From Anaerolineales bacterium UBA2029 (lineage in GTDB: Bacteria > Chloroflexota > Anaerolineae > Aggregatilineales > Aggregatilineaceae), in NCBI GenBank assembly GCA_002332795.1, contig DDBP01000101.1, positions 1 through 9,754 of the forward strand: 9,754 nt of DNA, written 5' to 3'. Below the pieces are notes generated by a model that ran no database searches, was not told the DNA's origin, and worked only from the letters and a program-made list of their open reading frames with translations. Of the stretch, positions 1-6,601 are shown in pieces; the stretch's first letter is position 1; every line of letters begins with the position of its first letter. The translations under genes and the position numbers were made by a program.

Positions 1-109
1 GGGATGCCAAACGGCAGAGGGGACGGAGGGCAACATACGCGCTCTCCGCCCCCGATGGTTCAGGAGCGGACAGGGCTAGAACAAGCGTTAAGGTTGGCTC
101 GCCTGGTTT

Positions 110-206
110 ACCTCACCCCCAGCCTCGCTGCGCTCGGCTTGACCCCTCTCCAGCCTAGACTGGAGAGGGGGCAGCGAAGCGCGTCAGCGCCGAGTGGGGG
201 TGAGGT
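110..206. repeat. Nested palindromic intergenic element, MITE-like
   Basis: The outer arms are a 12-bp perfect inverted repeat (ACCTCACCCCCA at 110-121 with TGGGGGTGAGGT at 195-206). Inside lies an 11-bp perfect hairpin (CCCCTCTCCAG at 143-153 with CTGGAGAGGGG at 160-170, loop CCTAGA). Between them are GC-rich segments with partial pairing (GCTCGGC-type against GCCGAG at 189-194). A non-coding element of about 97 bp with terminal inverted repeats looks like a miniature inverted-repeat or REP-type element. From memory, similar CCTCACCCCC...GGGGGTGAGG palindromes are frequent between genes in Chloroflexota genomes. No clear target-site duplication is visible. A bidirectional terminator role is possible. 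Confidence 0.65.
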
Positions 207-313
207 TTTCAAACGGTCTCTCAAGGTGCGCCGACCGGCAGTCGTTCGCCAACCGTAGGCTGAGCAGGGGTGCGCGACATCGCGACGTGTGCGATACTCT
301 GGAACTACGCACC

Positions 314-343
314 CTGGCAAACTGGCTCCGAATGCGCTATAGT
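314..343 (+). promoter_or_regulatory. Weak sigma70-type promoter candidate
   Basis: CTGGCA (314-319) and TATAGT (338-343) are separated by 18 nt and face the peptidase gene. The -10 box matches 5 of 6 consensus positions and the -35 box 4 of 6. Such matches arise by chance fairly often, so this is a candidate only. Confidence 0.25.
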
Positions 344-497
344 GCCCTGCGTGCTCCGCGCAGTGCTGCGCGGGCCGATCGCAGAGTGGAAGCAGTAGCA
401 GTTGACTGCGCTTTTCTGTTTCTGTAGCTGGAAGCGCTGGCCGGGCGCAGCGGCCAGAAGGCCCGCTGGTCTTGGTGGTTGAAGAGGACCGGCAGGC

Positions 498-504
498 AGA
501 GGAG
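498..504 (+). promoter_or_regulatory. Shine-Dalgarno that decides the start at 516
   Basis: AGAGGAG ends 11 nt before the ATG at 516. An in-frame GTG at 504 overlaps this motif, and no comparable purine run lies at the right distance before that GTG, so the ATG is preferred. The spacer is slightly long. Confidence 0.5.
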
Positions 505-515
505 TGACGTCGAGC

Positions 516-2165
516 ATGGGATCGCGCAAATCCGGCAAGACGGGGACCGGCGAACGGTCACGTCTGCCTTCTAATATCCCCACAGACTATGATCATCTGG
601 GAGTGCCGGGATCGGTCAACTTCTCCCTGAATCATCCGCGCAGCCGGCGACCGCATGCCCGCAGACGGCGCGGCATGTCCACCTGGATGAAGGCATTACT
701 GGCTCTGGGCGGGGCTACGGTGGCTTTCGGCGTGATTGCGCTGGTCATCTTCGCCATCGCTTTCCCGCCGTTCTTCCGTAGCCTGGAGCCGCGCTACCAG
801 CAACGCCTGATTGATATGTTCCCGCCCTTCGAAGCGCTGCGCCCAACCGCGCCCTTCCAGGTGATTCCAACGCTCAGCGGGGCGGTAGATAGCGAAGCCG
901 CCGAGCAATTGCTGCTCACGCAGGACAGTCAGGCAGTGGCGAGCACACCGCAGACGGGCGAACTGGGCGCGGGGCATGGGGGCAGTCAGGAAAGCAGTAC
1001 GCCTGCTGCTGGGCCGGCGGTCTCGCCGACACCCCCCTTCACGCCCACCCCAACCGAGAGCGTCGGCGGCATTCCGGTGGGGGCGGTGCCTACCGAGGAA
1101 CCTACCCTGCTGCCGACCTATGCCGCGCCGCAACAGGTGGCGGCGTTGCCCACTTTCACGCCGATGGTCGCACCGACCGAAGCGCCTTTGCCGCCGACCG
1201 TCAAACTGAGCAACATCCGCTACGAATTGCAGGGCTGGAACAACTGTGGCCCTACCACCATGACCATGGCCCTCAGCTATTATGGCTGGACCAAAGATCA
1301 ATATGCCGCGGCAAGCTGGATGAAGCCCAACGCGGAGGACAAGAACGTCAGCCCGTGGCAGATGGTGCGCTTCGTCAACGAGAACACCAACGTCAAGGCG
1401 CTCTATCGCTACGGCGGCACGATGACCGTGCTCAAACGCCTGCTGGCCGCCGGCTTTCCGGTGGTGATCGAGGAGAGCATTCAGCCGGAAGGCGAAGGCT
1501 GGATGGGGCACTACGTGTTGCTGATGGGCTACGATGACTATCAGCAGCACTTCCTCACGTTCGACAGCTTCCTGGGCAGCAACAAGGAGCAGGGCCGCCC
1601 CAGCCCCTATAGCGTCTTCGACGAGAAGTGGCGGCACTTCAACCGCGTCTTCCTGGTCGTCTACGATCCGGCGCGGGAGATGGACCTGCGTCAGGCGCTG
1701 GGCGACTACGTAGACCCGGTCTACGGCTATCGCACGGCGCTGGAGCAGGCGCGCAGCGAGGCCGTGCGCGATCGCACGGACAAGTGGGCCTGGTTCAACA
1801 TGGGCACGGCCTACGTGCTGCTGAAGGATTACGAGAACGCCGCCATCGCTTACGATCAGGCCTTTCAATTCAACCTGCCGCCGCGCATGTTGTGGTATCA
1901 GTTCGGGCCGCTGGAGGCGTATTTCTACACCGGGCGCTATTACGACGTGTTGTTCTATGCCGATGTAGCGCTGAAGAACAGCGGCAACTACATCGAGGAA
2001 CCCTACTACTATCAGGGACTGGTCTACGCGGCGCAGGGCGACTACAACAAGGCGGTGGAGAAATTCAACCAGGCGTTGCGCTTCAACCGCAACTTCTTCC
2101 CGGCGGAAGAGGCCAAGAAGCAGGTCGAGGCGGGCACGTTCACCGTCGCCAGCCTGCCGCGCTGA
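516..2165 (+). CDS. Membrane-anchored C39-like cysteine peptidase with C-terminal TPRs
   Basis: The product (549 aa) is predicted to act outside the cytoplasm. Residues 1-56 are basic and cytoplasmic, ending in an Arg-rich run; a transmembrane helix spans about 60-83; a Pro/Thr/Ser-rich linker covers about 120-230. A Peptidase_C39_2-like domain follows (about 232-390): Gln239 (oxyanion hole), Cys244 in WNNCGPTTM, His332 in GHYVLLMGYD and Asp350 in LTFDSF form the expected papain-like set. Residues about 402-535 form tetratricopeptide-type helices (AWFNMGTAYVLLKDYENAA; YYYQGLVYAAQGDYNKAVEK). C39-like domains of this kind occur in bacteriocin-processing transporters and in many uncharacterised surface proteins. 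No ABC transporter or leader-peptide gene is nearby, so the substrate is unknown. A GTG at 504 would add four residues. The downstream repeat suggests separate transcription from murJ. Confidence 0.88.
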   Translation: MGSRKSGKTGTGERSRLPSNIPTDYDHLGVPGSVNFSLNHPRSRRPHARRRRGMSTWMKALLALGGATVAFGVIALVIFAIAFPPFFRSLEPRYQQRLIDMFPPFEALRPTAPFQVIPTLSGAVDSEAAEQLLLTQDSQAVASTPQTGELGAGHGGSQESSTPAAGPAVSPTPPFTPTPTESVGGIPVGAVPTEEPTLLPTYAAPQQVAALPTFTPMVAPTEAPLPPTVKLSNIRYELQGWNNCGPTTMTMALSYYGWTKDQYAAASWMKPNAEDKNVSPWQMVRFVNENTNVKALYRYGGTMTVLKRLLAAGFPVVIEESIQPEGEGWMGHYVLLMGYDDYQQHFLTFDSFLGSNKEQGRPSPYSVFDEKWRHFNRVFLVVYDPAREMDLRQALGDYVDPVYGYRTALEQARSEAVRDRTDKWAWFNMGTAYVLLKDYENAAIAYDQAFQFNLPPRMLWYQFGPLEAYFYTGRYYDVLFYADVALKNSGNYIEEPYYYQGLVYAAQGDYNKAVEKFNQALRFNRNFFPAEEAKKQVEAGTFTVASLPR

Positions 2166-2176
2166 GAGAGAGGCAT

Positions 2177-2260
2177 CGCAGAGAACGCAGAGGACGCAGA
2201 GAAGAACACAGGGCGGGGACTTGTTTTCGGCTCGGCATTCCCTGCGTCTCTGTGGGTTTT
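2177..2260 (+). terminator. Terminator-like palindrome built from CGCAGAGRA repeats
   Basis: Three tandem 9-mers (CGCAGAGAA, CGCAGAGGA, CGCAGAGAA at 2177-2203) are followed by an inverted copy. CAGAGAACGCAG (2179-2190) pairs with CTGCGTCTCTG (2242-2252) with one bulged A, and a TTTT run follows at 2257-2260. It begins 11 nt after the peptidase stop codon. The arms are 51 nt apart, long for an intrinsic terminator. From memory, the same CGCAGAG/CTCTGCG motif recurs between genes in many bacterial genomes, so it may be a dispersed repeat that also terminates transcription. Confidence 0.5.
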
Positions 2261-2301
2261 ATCTGGTTTGCCAGCTAAGTCTGTGAGCGATTGAGACCGA
2301 G

Positions 2302-4053
2302 ATGACTCACTCTCTATCTGCGCCGTCCCAGGCCGACACCCGCCGCATGGCCCGCAACACGCTTTTGCTGATGGTGGCCTTCGGCACGGCCAAGGCGATC
2401 AGCCTGGCGCAGACGTTCATCATTGCCAGCGTGTTCGGCGTGGGTGACGAGTGGGACGCTTTCGTCACCGCCAACCGCATCCCCGAACAGATCGTGCTGC
2501 TCATTGGCGGTGGGGCGCTTTCTTACGCTTTCATCCCCGTCTTCAGCGGCTTTCTGGCGCATGAGGATCGCAGCGGGGCCTGGCGACTGGCCAGCGCGGT
2601 GATCAACACTGTCTTCACCGTGACGCTGGCGCTGAGCGCTCTGGGCTTTCTGTTCGCGCCGTGGCTGGTGGAGCATGTGGTCGCGCCCGGCTTCAGCGCG
2701 GAGAAGGTAGCGCAGACGGTCACGCTGATGCGCATCCTGTTGATCAGCACACTGATCTTCAGCGTCAGCGGGATGTTCCAGGGCATTCTGCACAGTCACA
2801 ACCATTTTCTGCTGCCCGCGCTCGCGCCCATCTTGTTCGATATTGGCATCCTGTTCGGCGTCGCCTTCCTGATCGGCCCCTTTGGGGTGTACGGCATTGC
2901 CTGGGGGGCGGTGCTCGGCGCGGCGCTGCATTTCAGCGTGCAGGTGCCGGGGCTGCTGCACTACCGTATGCGCTGGTGGCCCCGGCTGGGCTGGCGCGAT
3001 CCGGCGCTGCGCCAGGTGATCGCGCTGATGATCCCCCGCGTGGCCGGGCTGGGCGTGGTGACTTTCAACACCCTGGTTTTCAACAACGTTGCCTCGCGCA
3101 TGGGCAGCGGTGCGGTGAGCGCCTTCGACTGGGGCTACCGCCTGATGAACATTCCGGAGACGCTGATCGGCAGCGCGATGGGCTTCGTCGTGTTTCCCAC
3201 GCTGGCGACTTTCAGCGCTCTGGGCGACGACGACCGCAAGCGCGGGGCCATGTCCGGCGCGTTGCGCTTCATCCTCATTGCCACCATCCCGGCGGCGGTG
3301 GGGTTGGTGTTGATCGGGCGTCCGCTGATCAGCCTGCTGGAACGCGGCGCGTTCGACGCCGAAGACAGCGCGCTGGTCTATGGGGCGCTGCAATTCTTCG
3401 CGTTCGGGATCATCTTCCAGAGCCTGCACGAGGTGGTAGCGCGCAGTTTCTACGCCGACCGCGACACGCTCACCCCGCTGTGGACGGCTATCGTGGCGGC
3501 GGTGGCCAACGTGTTGATCGTCGGCGGGCTGTATCTGGGCTATGTGAACGAATTTGACGGCACGGCGCGGCAGGTCTTCGGCGACTGGGGCGCGCGCTAC
3601 GTCTCCGGAGACTACGGCGGGGCGCTGGCGACGTTGAGCGACGGCGCAGCCCGTCTCAACGAGCAAGTCGCCGGGCTGACTGGCGTGGGCGGGCTGGCGC
3701 TGGGCTATTCCGCCACATTCCTGATCGAGCTGATCCTGCTGCTGATCATCCTGCGGCGGCGCTGGGGGAGTGTAGACGAACAACGCCTGCTGAGCACGGC
3801 GGGGCGGACGCTGGCAGCGGCGGCGGTGATGGGCGCGGCAGTGCTGATCAGCGACGCGGCGCTCGGCGCGCTGGGCTGGCACGACGCCGGTGCCCTGATT
3901 ACGGCGCTGCGTGTGCTGGGGCTGGCAGGCATCGGCGCGGTGACGTTCGTGATCGCCGGTGTGCTGCTCGGCCTGAGCGAGATTCGCACCCTGCCGGCGA
4001 TGGTTTTGCGGCGGGGCAGACCGGCCCTGCTGCCCGAAGCCCCTTCCGACTGA
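2302..4053 (+). CDS. murJ: Lipid II flippase MurJ (MviN family)
   Basis: The product (583 aa) is a polytopic inner-membrane protein of the MOP superfamily, which moves the peptidoglycan precursor lipid II across the membrane. Family marks are the early DAFVTANRIPE segment (52-62; charged residues Asp52 and Arg60 line the cavity in known MurJ), the GALSYAFIPVFSGFL segment (71-85) and the late VVARSFYADRDTLTP motif (378-391). About 14 hydrophobic helices can be traced. The family usually runs to about 500-550 aa; the excess is a hydrophilic stretch at about 414-460 before a GLALGYS helix, plus extra C-terminal helices. The ATG at 2302 has only a poor purine run upstream (GAGACCGAG), but the alternative Met16 has none. 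It lies 136 nt after the peptidase gene across a terminator-like repeat, so co-transcription is doubtful. Confidence 0.93.
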   Translation: MTHSLSAPSQADTRRMARNTLLLMVAFGTAKAISLAQTFIIASVFGVGDEWDAFVTANRIPEQIVLLIGGGALSYAFIPVFSGFLAHEDRSGAWRLASAVINTVFTVTLALSALGFLFAPWLVEHVVAPGFSAEKVAQTVTLMRILLISTLIFSVSGMFQGILHSHNHFLLPALAPILFDIGILFGVAFLIGPFGVYGIAWGAVLGAALHFSVQVPGLLHYRMRWWPRLGWRDPALRQVIALMIPRVAGLGVVTFNTLVFNNVASRMGSGAVSAFDWGYRLMNIPETLIGSAMGFVVFPTLATFSALGDDDRKRGAMSGALRFILIATIPAAVGLVLIGRPLISLLERGAFDAEDSALVYGALQFFAFGIIFQSLHEVVARSFYADRDTLTPLWTAIVAAVANVLIVGGLYLGYVNEFDGTARQVFGDWGARYVSGDYGGALATLSDGAARLNEQVAGLTGVGGLALGYSATFLIELILLLIILRRRWGSVDEQRLLSTAGRTLAAAAVMGAAVLISDAALGALGWHDAGALITALRVLGLAGIGAVTFVIAGVLLGLSEIRTLPAMVLRRGRPALLPEAPSD

Positions 4054-4060
4054 AATAATA

Positions 4061-4111
4061 CCGCCGCCCAGGCTTCGCGGTGCGATAAAACGTGCACCAC
4101 CCAGGCGGCGG
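4061..4111. terminator. GC-rich hairpin at the convergent gene junction
   Basis: CCGCCGCC (4061-4068) pairs with GGCGGCGG (4104-4111), and GGTGC (4079-4083) pairs with GCACC (4094-4098) inside. On the minus strand the stem is followed by TATTATTT, which suits termination of the minus-strand gene. The region also looks like an imperfect direct duplication: CGCCCAGGC...GCGATAAAACG is followed by CACCCAGGC...GGGATAAAAACG. It starts 7 nt after the murJ stop. Confidence 0.4.
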
Positions 4112-4126
4112 GATAAAAACGGAATC

Positions 4127-4189
4127 ATTGCGGATTGCGGATTTCGAAATGCGAATTGTTCACGCAATTCGCAATCCGCAATCCGCAAT
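4127..4189. repeat. AT-richer palindrome of the GCGGATTGCGGATT type
   Basis: The left arm (4127-4158) and right arm (4165-4189) pair perfectly over 25 bp around a TTCACG loop, except for a 7-nt bulge (TTCGAAA, 4143-4149) in the left arm. Each outer arm contains two tandem units of the 7-mer GCGGATT or its complement. Translated, it gives peptide-like strings such as RIADFEMR and RNPQSAI, which I remember as typical spurious ORF products of a widespread dispersed bacterial repeat. It may also terminate transcription from both convergent genes. Confidence 0.65.
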
Positions 4190-4202
4190 TCGCCATCCGC
4201 GA

Positions 4203-5240
4203 TCAATAGGGGAACGCCTTGATCGCTTCCTCCAGCGTCTCCATCTTCACCGTCGAGATGGAGAAAATCCACGGTCCGTGCGACCAGGTGAACGAAAGCC
4301 AGCCGCGCACGTTGCTGTAGAAGTAGTCGTTGGGCGTCAGGCCGGAAACGGCGAAATCTCCCACGCGCCCATACTTGCGGGCGTGAATGAGCAGCTCGAC
4401 CATCGTGCCGTGCGCCTGCTGCTCATTGGAGAAGCGGGCGACGGCCACATCCACTTTCATGCGCCCGTTGTAGTAGCGGGCTGACGCGGTGCCGAGCATG
4501 CCGTAGCTGCGCGTGCAGGTCGGCGGGTTGACCACGTCCCTGGCATAGCCCAGCCCCAGCAGGCAGTGATTGGTGGGGCTGGAGGCGTTGTTGGCGGAGA
4601 TGGTCTCATCGGAGCGCGGGAACTCGCCCAACGTCTCTGGCAGGAGTTGCCCTGGCTGAGCATCGCTGAGCGGCAGTACGCGCTGACTGACTCCGTACGG
4701 CGCGGCTGCCGACTCCTGCAGGGTGGGCGGGTTGTAGCCGCCGCCGAGCAGGTGCGTGATCTGCGTGCCAAGGATGAACCCGGCCAGCAACAGCACGACT
4801 GCCGTGGCTGCCAGATAGTAGACCACGCGCACGAACACAGGCAGCCGGTCGAAATCGCGCTTGGCGCGCCGCAGGTACAGATAGGAGCGTTCGACGATCA
4901 GCGCCAGTGACAGCCCGCCAATGGTGAGGTAGGTAGGGATGTCGCGCACGCGGAAACGGCGCTTGGGCGCTTCTTCCTCTTCGGCTTCTTCTTCCAGGTC
5001 CAGTTCCAGGCGCAGTTCCTGTATCTCGCCGAAGGCGGTATGTACCGTCTCGATACGCCTGTTCTGCTGCGGAGCACTGCTGGCTTCGGCTGGCTTCGAT
5101 TCCGGTCGAGGTTTTTTCGGCTCAGCGGCTGGGGAGGCAGGCGTCCCTAGCAGGCCTCGTTCCGCCAGTTTTTGCAAGTCGGCCCGGCTGATCTCGCGCG
5201 ACAGCCGTTCCAGCTCCTCCGGAGAAAGTTGTTCGGTCAT
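4203..5240 (-). CDS. Membrane protein of unknown function with extracytoplasmic C-terminal domain
   Basis: I do not recognise the family. From the ATG at 5240 the product is 345 aa: a charged N-terminal helix (TEQLSPEELERLSREI), a Pro/Ala/Lys linker, a strongly acidic run (about 79-91, EEEAEEEE) followed by basic residues, a weak hydrophobic segment at about 102-116, and a clear transmembrane helix at about 133-158. The rest (about 160-345) should lie outside the membrane; Cys226 and Cys242 could form a disulfide. The C-terminal part reads as alternating beta/alpha with many aromatics (YYNGRMKVDVAVARF; GPWIFSISTVK). An in-frame ATG at 5336 would add 32 residues with weaker third-position GC, and AGG lies 7 nt before it; an ATG at 5258 is also possible. 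I prefer 5240 because MTEQLSPEELERL looks like a natural start, though its AGGG is only 3 nt away. The gene converges on murJ. Confidence 0.75.
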   Translation of the reverse strand: MTEQLSPEELERLSREISRADLQKLAERGLLGTPASPAAEPKKPRPESKPAEASSAPQQNRRIETVHTAFGEIQELRLELDLEEEAEEEEAPKRRFRVRDIPTYLTIGGLSLALIVERSYLYLRRAKRDFDRLPVFVRVVYYLAATAVVLLLAGFILGTQITHLLGGGYNPPTLQESAAAPYGVSQRVLPLSDAQPGQLLPETLGEFPRSDETISANNASSPTNHCLLGLGYARDVVNPPTCTRSYGMLGTASARYYNGRMKVDVAVARFSNEQQAHGTMVELLIHARKYGRVGDFAVSGLTPNDYFYSNVRGWLSFTWSHGPWIFSISTVKMETLEEAIKAFPY

Positions 5241-5412
5241 GATCCCTGTCTTGGACATTAGAGTAACGAAATGCGCAGGTGGAGGGACAACCCATGCCCC
5301 CCATGGTGACGGTGACTCACGCGATAGCTCGGCCATTTGTCTACCTGTATCGGCGGTTGCGTTCCAGAGACCCGTGATCGTGCCATGCCTCGAACGCTAA
5401 ACCGCTGGCCTC

Positions 5413-5503
5413 TTGTGAATATTACCACGCTGAGGCACCGCGTCCACCGTCTTACAGGCGAACGCCCCGGCCATGGCCGAAGAAATTAATGAGATATTCA
5501 CAA
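5413..5503. repeat. Spaced inverted repeat TTGTGAATAT / ATATTCACAA
   Basis: Two perfect 10-bp arms (5413-5422 and 5494-5503) are separated by 71 nt, with the palindrome CGGCCATGGCCG in between. They are AT-rich islands in GC-rich DNA and one arm overlaps a candidate -10 box, so they could be paired binding sites for a regulator. This is inference. Confidence 0.4.
5419..5446 (-). promoter_or_regulatory. Promoter candidate for the unknown membrane-protein gene
   Basis: On the minus strand TGGACG (5441-5446) and TAATAT (5419-5424) are 16 nt apart. The -10 box overlaps one arm of the TTGTGAATAT inverted repeat. The leader would be about 75 nt to the ATG at 5336 or about 170 nt to the ATG at 5240. 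Confidence 0.3.
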
Positions 5504-5535
5504 AGACTGCGGGCAGGCCGGTCTCAGAAACGGCC

Positions 5536-5563
5536 CCAGGGGCGTGTGTGACAACGCCCCTGG
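5536..5563 (-). terminator. Hairpin terminator of the first pilin-like gene
   Basis: CCAGGGGCGT (5536-5545) and ACGCCCCTGG (5554-5563) form a perfect 10-bp stem with an 8-nt loop, 33 nt beyond the stop codon of the minus-strand gene. The T-tract after it on the minus strand is short (GTTTCT), so efficiency is uncertain. Confidence 0.6.
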
Positions 5564-5596
5564 AGTTTCACCGCCAGCCTGTGCAGTCACTCCGGC

Positions 5597-6316
5597 TCAG
5601 CAATCGCCCTTCTTGGGTGGATCGACCTGGCGCGCTGGCGCGGTGATGGTGCCTAAGAAGACATCCGTGCCAGCCTTGACACCCAGGTCGGTGATATCCC
5701 ATTCGAAGTAACCGGCCAGGTGAATGATGATCAAGCGCGAGTCCATGTCCTGGCGGAAGCTGTAGCCGGTCAGGGCGAGCGGCGCAGCCGATTTCTTCTT
5801 GCCAGGTTTTTCCTCTGGCTGGACGGCATCGTCTTCGCCTCCACCACCGAAACCTGTCTCGAACTTGATGCCGTATAGACCGGAGTTGGGATCAGGGGTG
5901 GTGGTATGGTCGAGATAGGGTTCGCTGGTCCAGACGATATGCTTGGCGACTCCCGGCGGCAGGCCCAGCACCCAGTTGCTGATGTCGTGCTCCCCGCCTG
6001 ATGTGACCTTATAGGCAACCTGCGTGGTGTTTGTTTCCTCGTCGTAGACATCCATCACCACTTCAAAGGTGTGGCCGTTCAGGTCGGTAAAGAGCGGGCC
6101 GGCTTTCTCATCGGCAGTGCCCTGCATCGCGCATTCGACGTCCCCGGTGTACTCCAGCCCTTCGACGGTTTGTGTCAGGCCGTTGGTGATGAACTGCACG
6201 ATGCCTGCTGCAGCGAGCATCAGGATGATGCCCGCAGGAATGGTCACCCAGTATTCGGCCAGGGCTTGGCCGCGTTGCCAGCGGAGCCATCGCCCTTTCC
6301 TGTTGCTGATTTTCAT
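5597..6316 (-). CDS. Pilin/TadE-like surface protein, paralogue A
   Basis: This 239-aa protein starts with a basic leader (MKISNRKGRWLRWQRG), then Q17-ALAE with Glu at +5 after a likely prepilin-peptidase cleavage site at Gly16, then a hydrophobic helix (about 23-45). This is the class III signal pattern of type IVb/Flp pilins and TadE-like pseudopilins. The remainder (about 58-239) is a conserved domain unlike short Flp pilins: HTFEVVMDVYDEETN, AYKVTSGGEHDISNWVLGLP, a variable Gly/charged linker (about 155-176) and a C-terminal block rich in beta strands (IHLAGYFEWDITDLGVKAG) ending in Cys239. Cys62 and Cys239 are the only cysteines and may pair. The start is fixed by AGGGAGG with an 8-nt spacer. 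Its paralogue lies directly upstream. No tad secretion genes are in the window. I cannot name the C-terminal domain. Confidence 0.82.
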   Translation of the reverse strand: MKISNRKGRWLRWQRGQALAEYWVTIPAGIILMLAAAGIVQFITNGLTQTVEGLEYTGDVECAMQGTADEKAGPLFTDLNGHTFEVVMDVYDEETNTTQVAYKVTSGGEHDISNWVLGLPPGVAKHIVWTSEPYLDHTTTPDPNSGLYGIKFETGFGGGGEDDAVQPEEKPGKKKSAAPLALTGYSFRQDMDSRLIIIHLAGYFEWDITDLGVKAGTDVFLGTITAPARQVDPPKKGDC

Positions 6317-6324
6317 TGCCGTTT

Positions 6325-6331
6325 CCTCCCT
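6325..6331 (-). promoter_or_regulatory. Strong Shine-Dalgarno of paralogue A
   Basis: AGGGAGG on the minus strand, 8 nt before the ATG at 6316, sets the start codon. The paralogue's GGAGG has the same 8-nt spacing. Confidence 0.75.
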
Positions 6332-6572
6332 ATAGATAGATCATTGCCGAGGATGGTGTCATCTTCTCACCCGATCCACTGGTTGTTTGAAAGTTAAACC
6401 GCAAAAGAACTCTCAATGTTACATCAATTTTCTGTGACGTTGCGTCGCTATCTTCATTATTGTGGGTCATCTCTGGCAGCCCTGCGCACGGGTCAGCGGA
6501 AGCTCGTAGAAAACTCACAACTCGGCAGCCGATTAGGCCGTGCGCATTCCTGGTTGGGCCGGACGACGAAAG

Positions 6573-6601
6573 CGCAGGGACAGGTTGTTCCTGTCCCTGC
6601 G
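6573..6601 (-). terminator. Perfect 12-bp hairpin downstream of paralogue B
   Basis: CGCAGGGACAGG (6573-6584) pairs with CCTGTCCCTGCG (6590-6601) around the loop TTGTT, 46 nt after the paralogue B stop codon. On the minus strand a short CTTTCG follows rather than a full U-tract. It should uncouple the two paralogues or act as a 3' processing block. Confidence 0.65.

Larger units (their letters stand above)
1..515. other. Gene-free stretch upstream of the C39-like peptidase gene
   Basis: I find no credible coding region here: the open frames are short, overlap each other on both strands and lack family-like protein features. The stretch holds a long nested palindrome (110-206), a weak promoter candidate (314-343), an 8-bp hairpin (356-363 with 366-373) and a 7-bp hairpin (437-443 with 451-457) lying before the Shine-Dalgarno of the next gene. 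If the promoter is real, the downstream mRNA has a leader of roughly 165 nt containing both small hairpins. The first 100 bases could be the 3' flank of a gene outside the window, but nothing shows this. Confidence 0.6.
5241..5596. other. Gap between two minus-strand genes: terminator, palindromes, promoter candidate
   Basis: This stretch has no convincing gene, apart from a possible N-terminal extension of the downstream minus-strand gene up to 5336. It contains the terminator hairpin of the first pilin-like gene (5536-5563), a 12-bp perfect palindrome CGGCCATGGCCG (5468-5479), a 10-bp inverted repeat (5413-5422 with 5494-5503) and a minus-strand promoter candidate overlapping the left arm of that repeat. 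Confidence 0.55.

Noticed and set aside
1..500. Several short open frames (60-92 codons) on both strands
   Set aside because: They cross the palindromic element and hairpins, overlap one another and show no protein-like features; two antisense frames also run into the start of the peptidase gene.
696..1868. 390-residue open frame antisense to the peptidase gene
   Set aside because: It has no recognisable motif, overlaps a gene with a complete catalytic set, and has shadow-type composition.
2314..4272. 652-residue open frame antisense to murJ
   Set aside because: Its composition is that of a shadow frame (Gln/Arg/Ala/His runs), and its first part reads through the GCGGATT palindrome, giving the tell-tale RIADCELR/RNPQSA strings. 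MurJ motifs on the plus strand are unambiguous.
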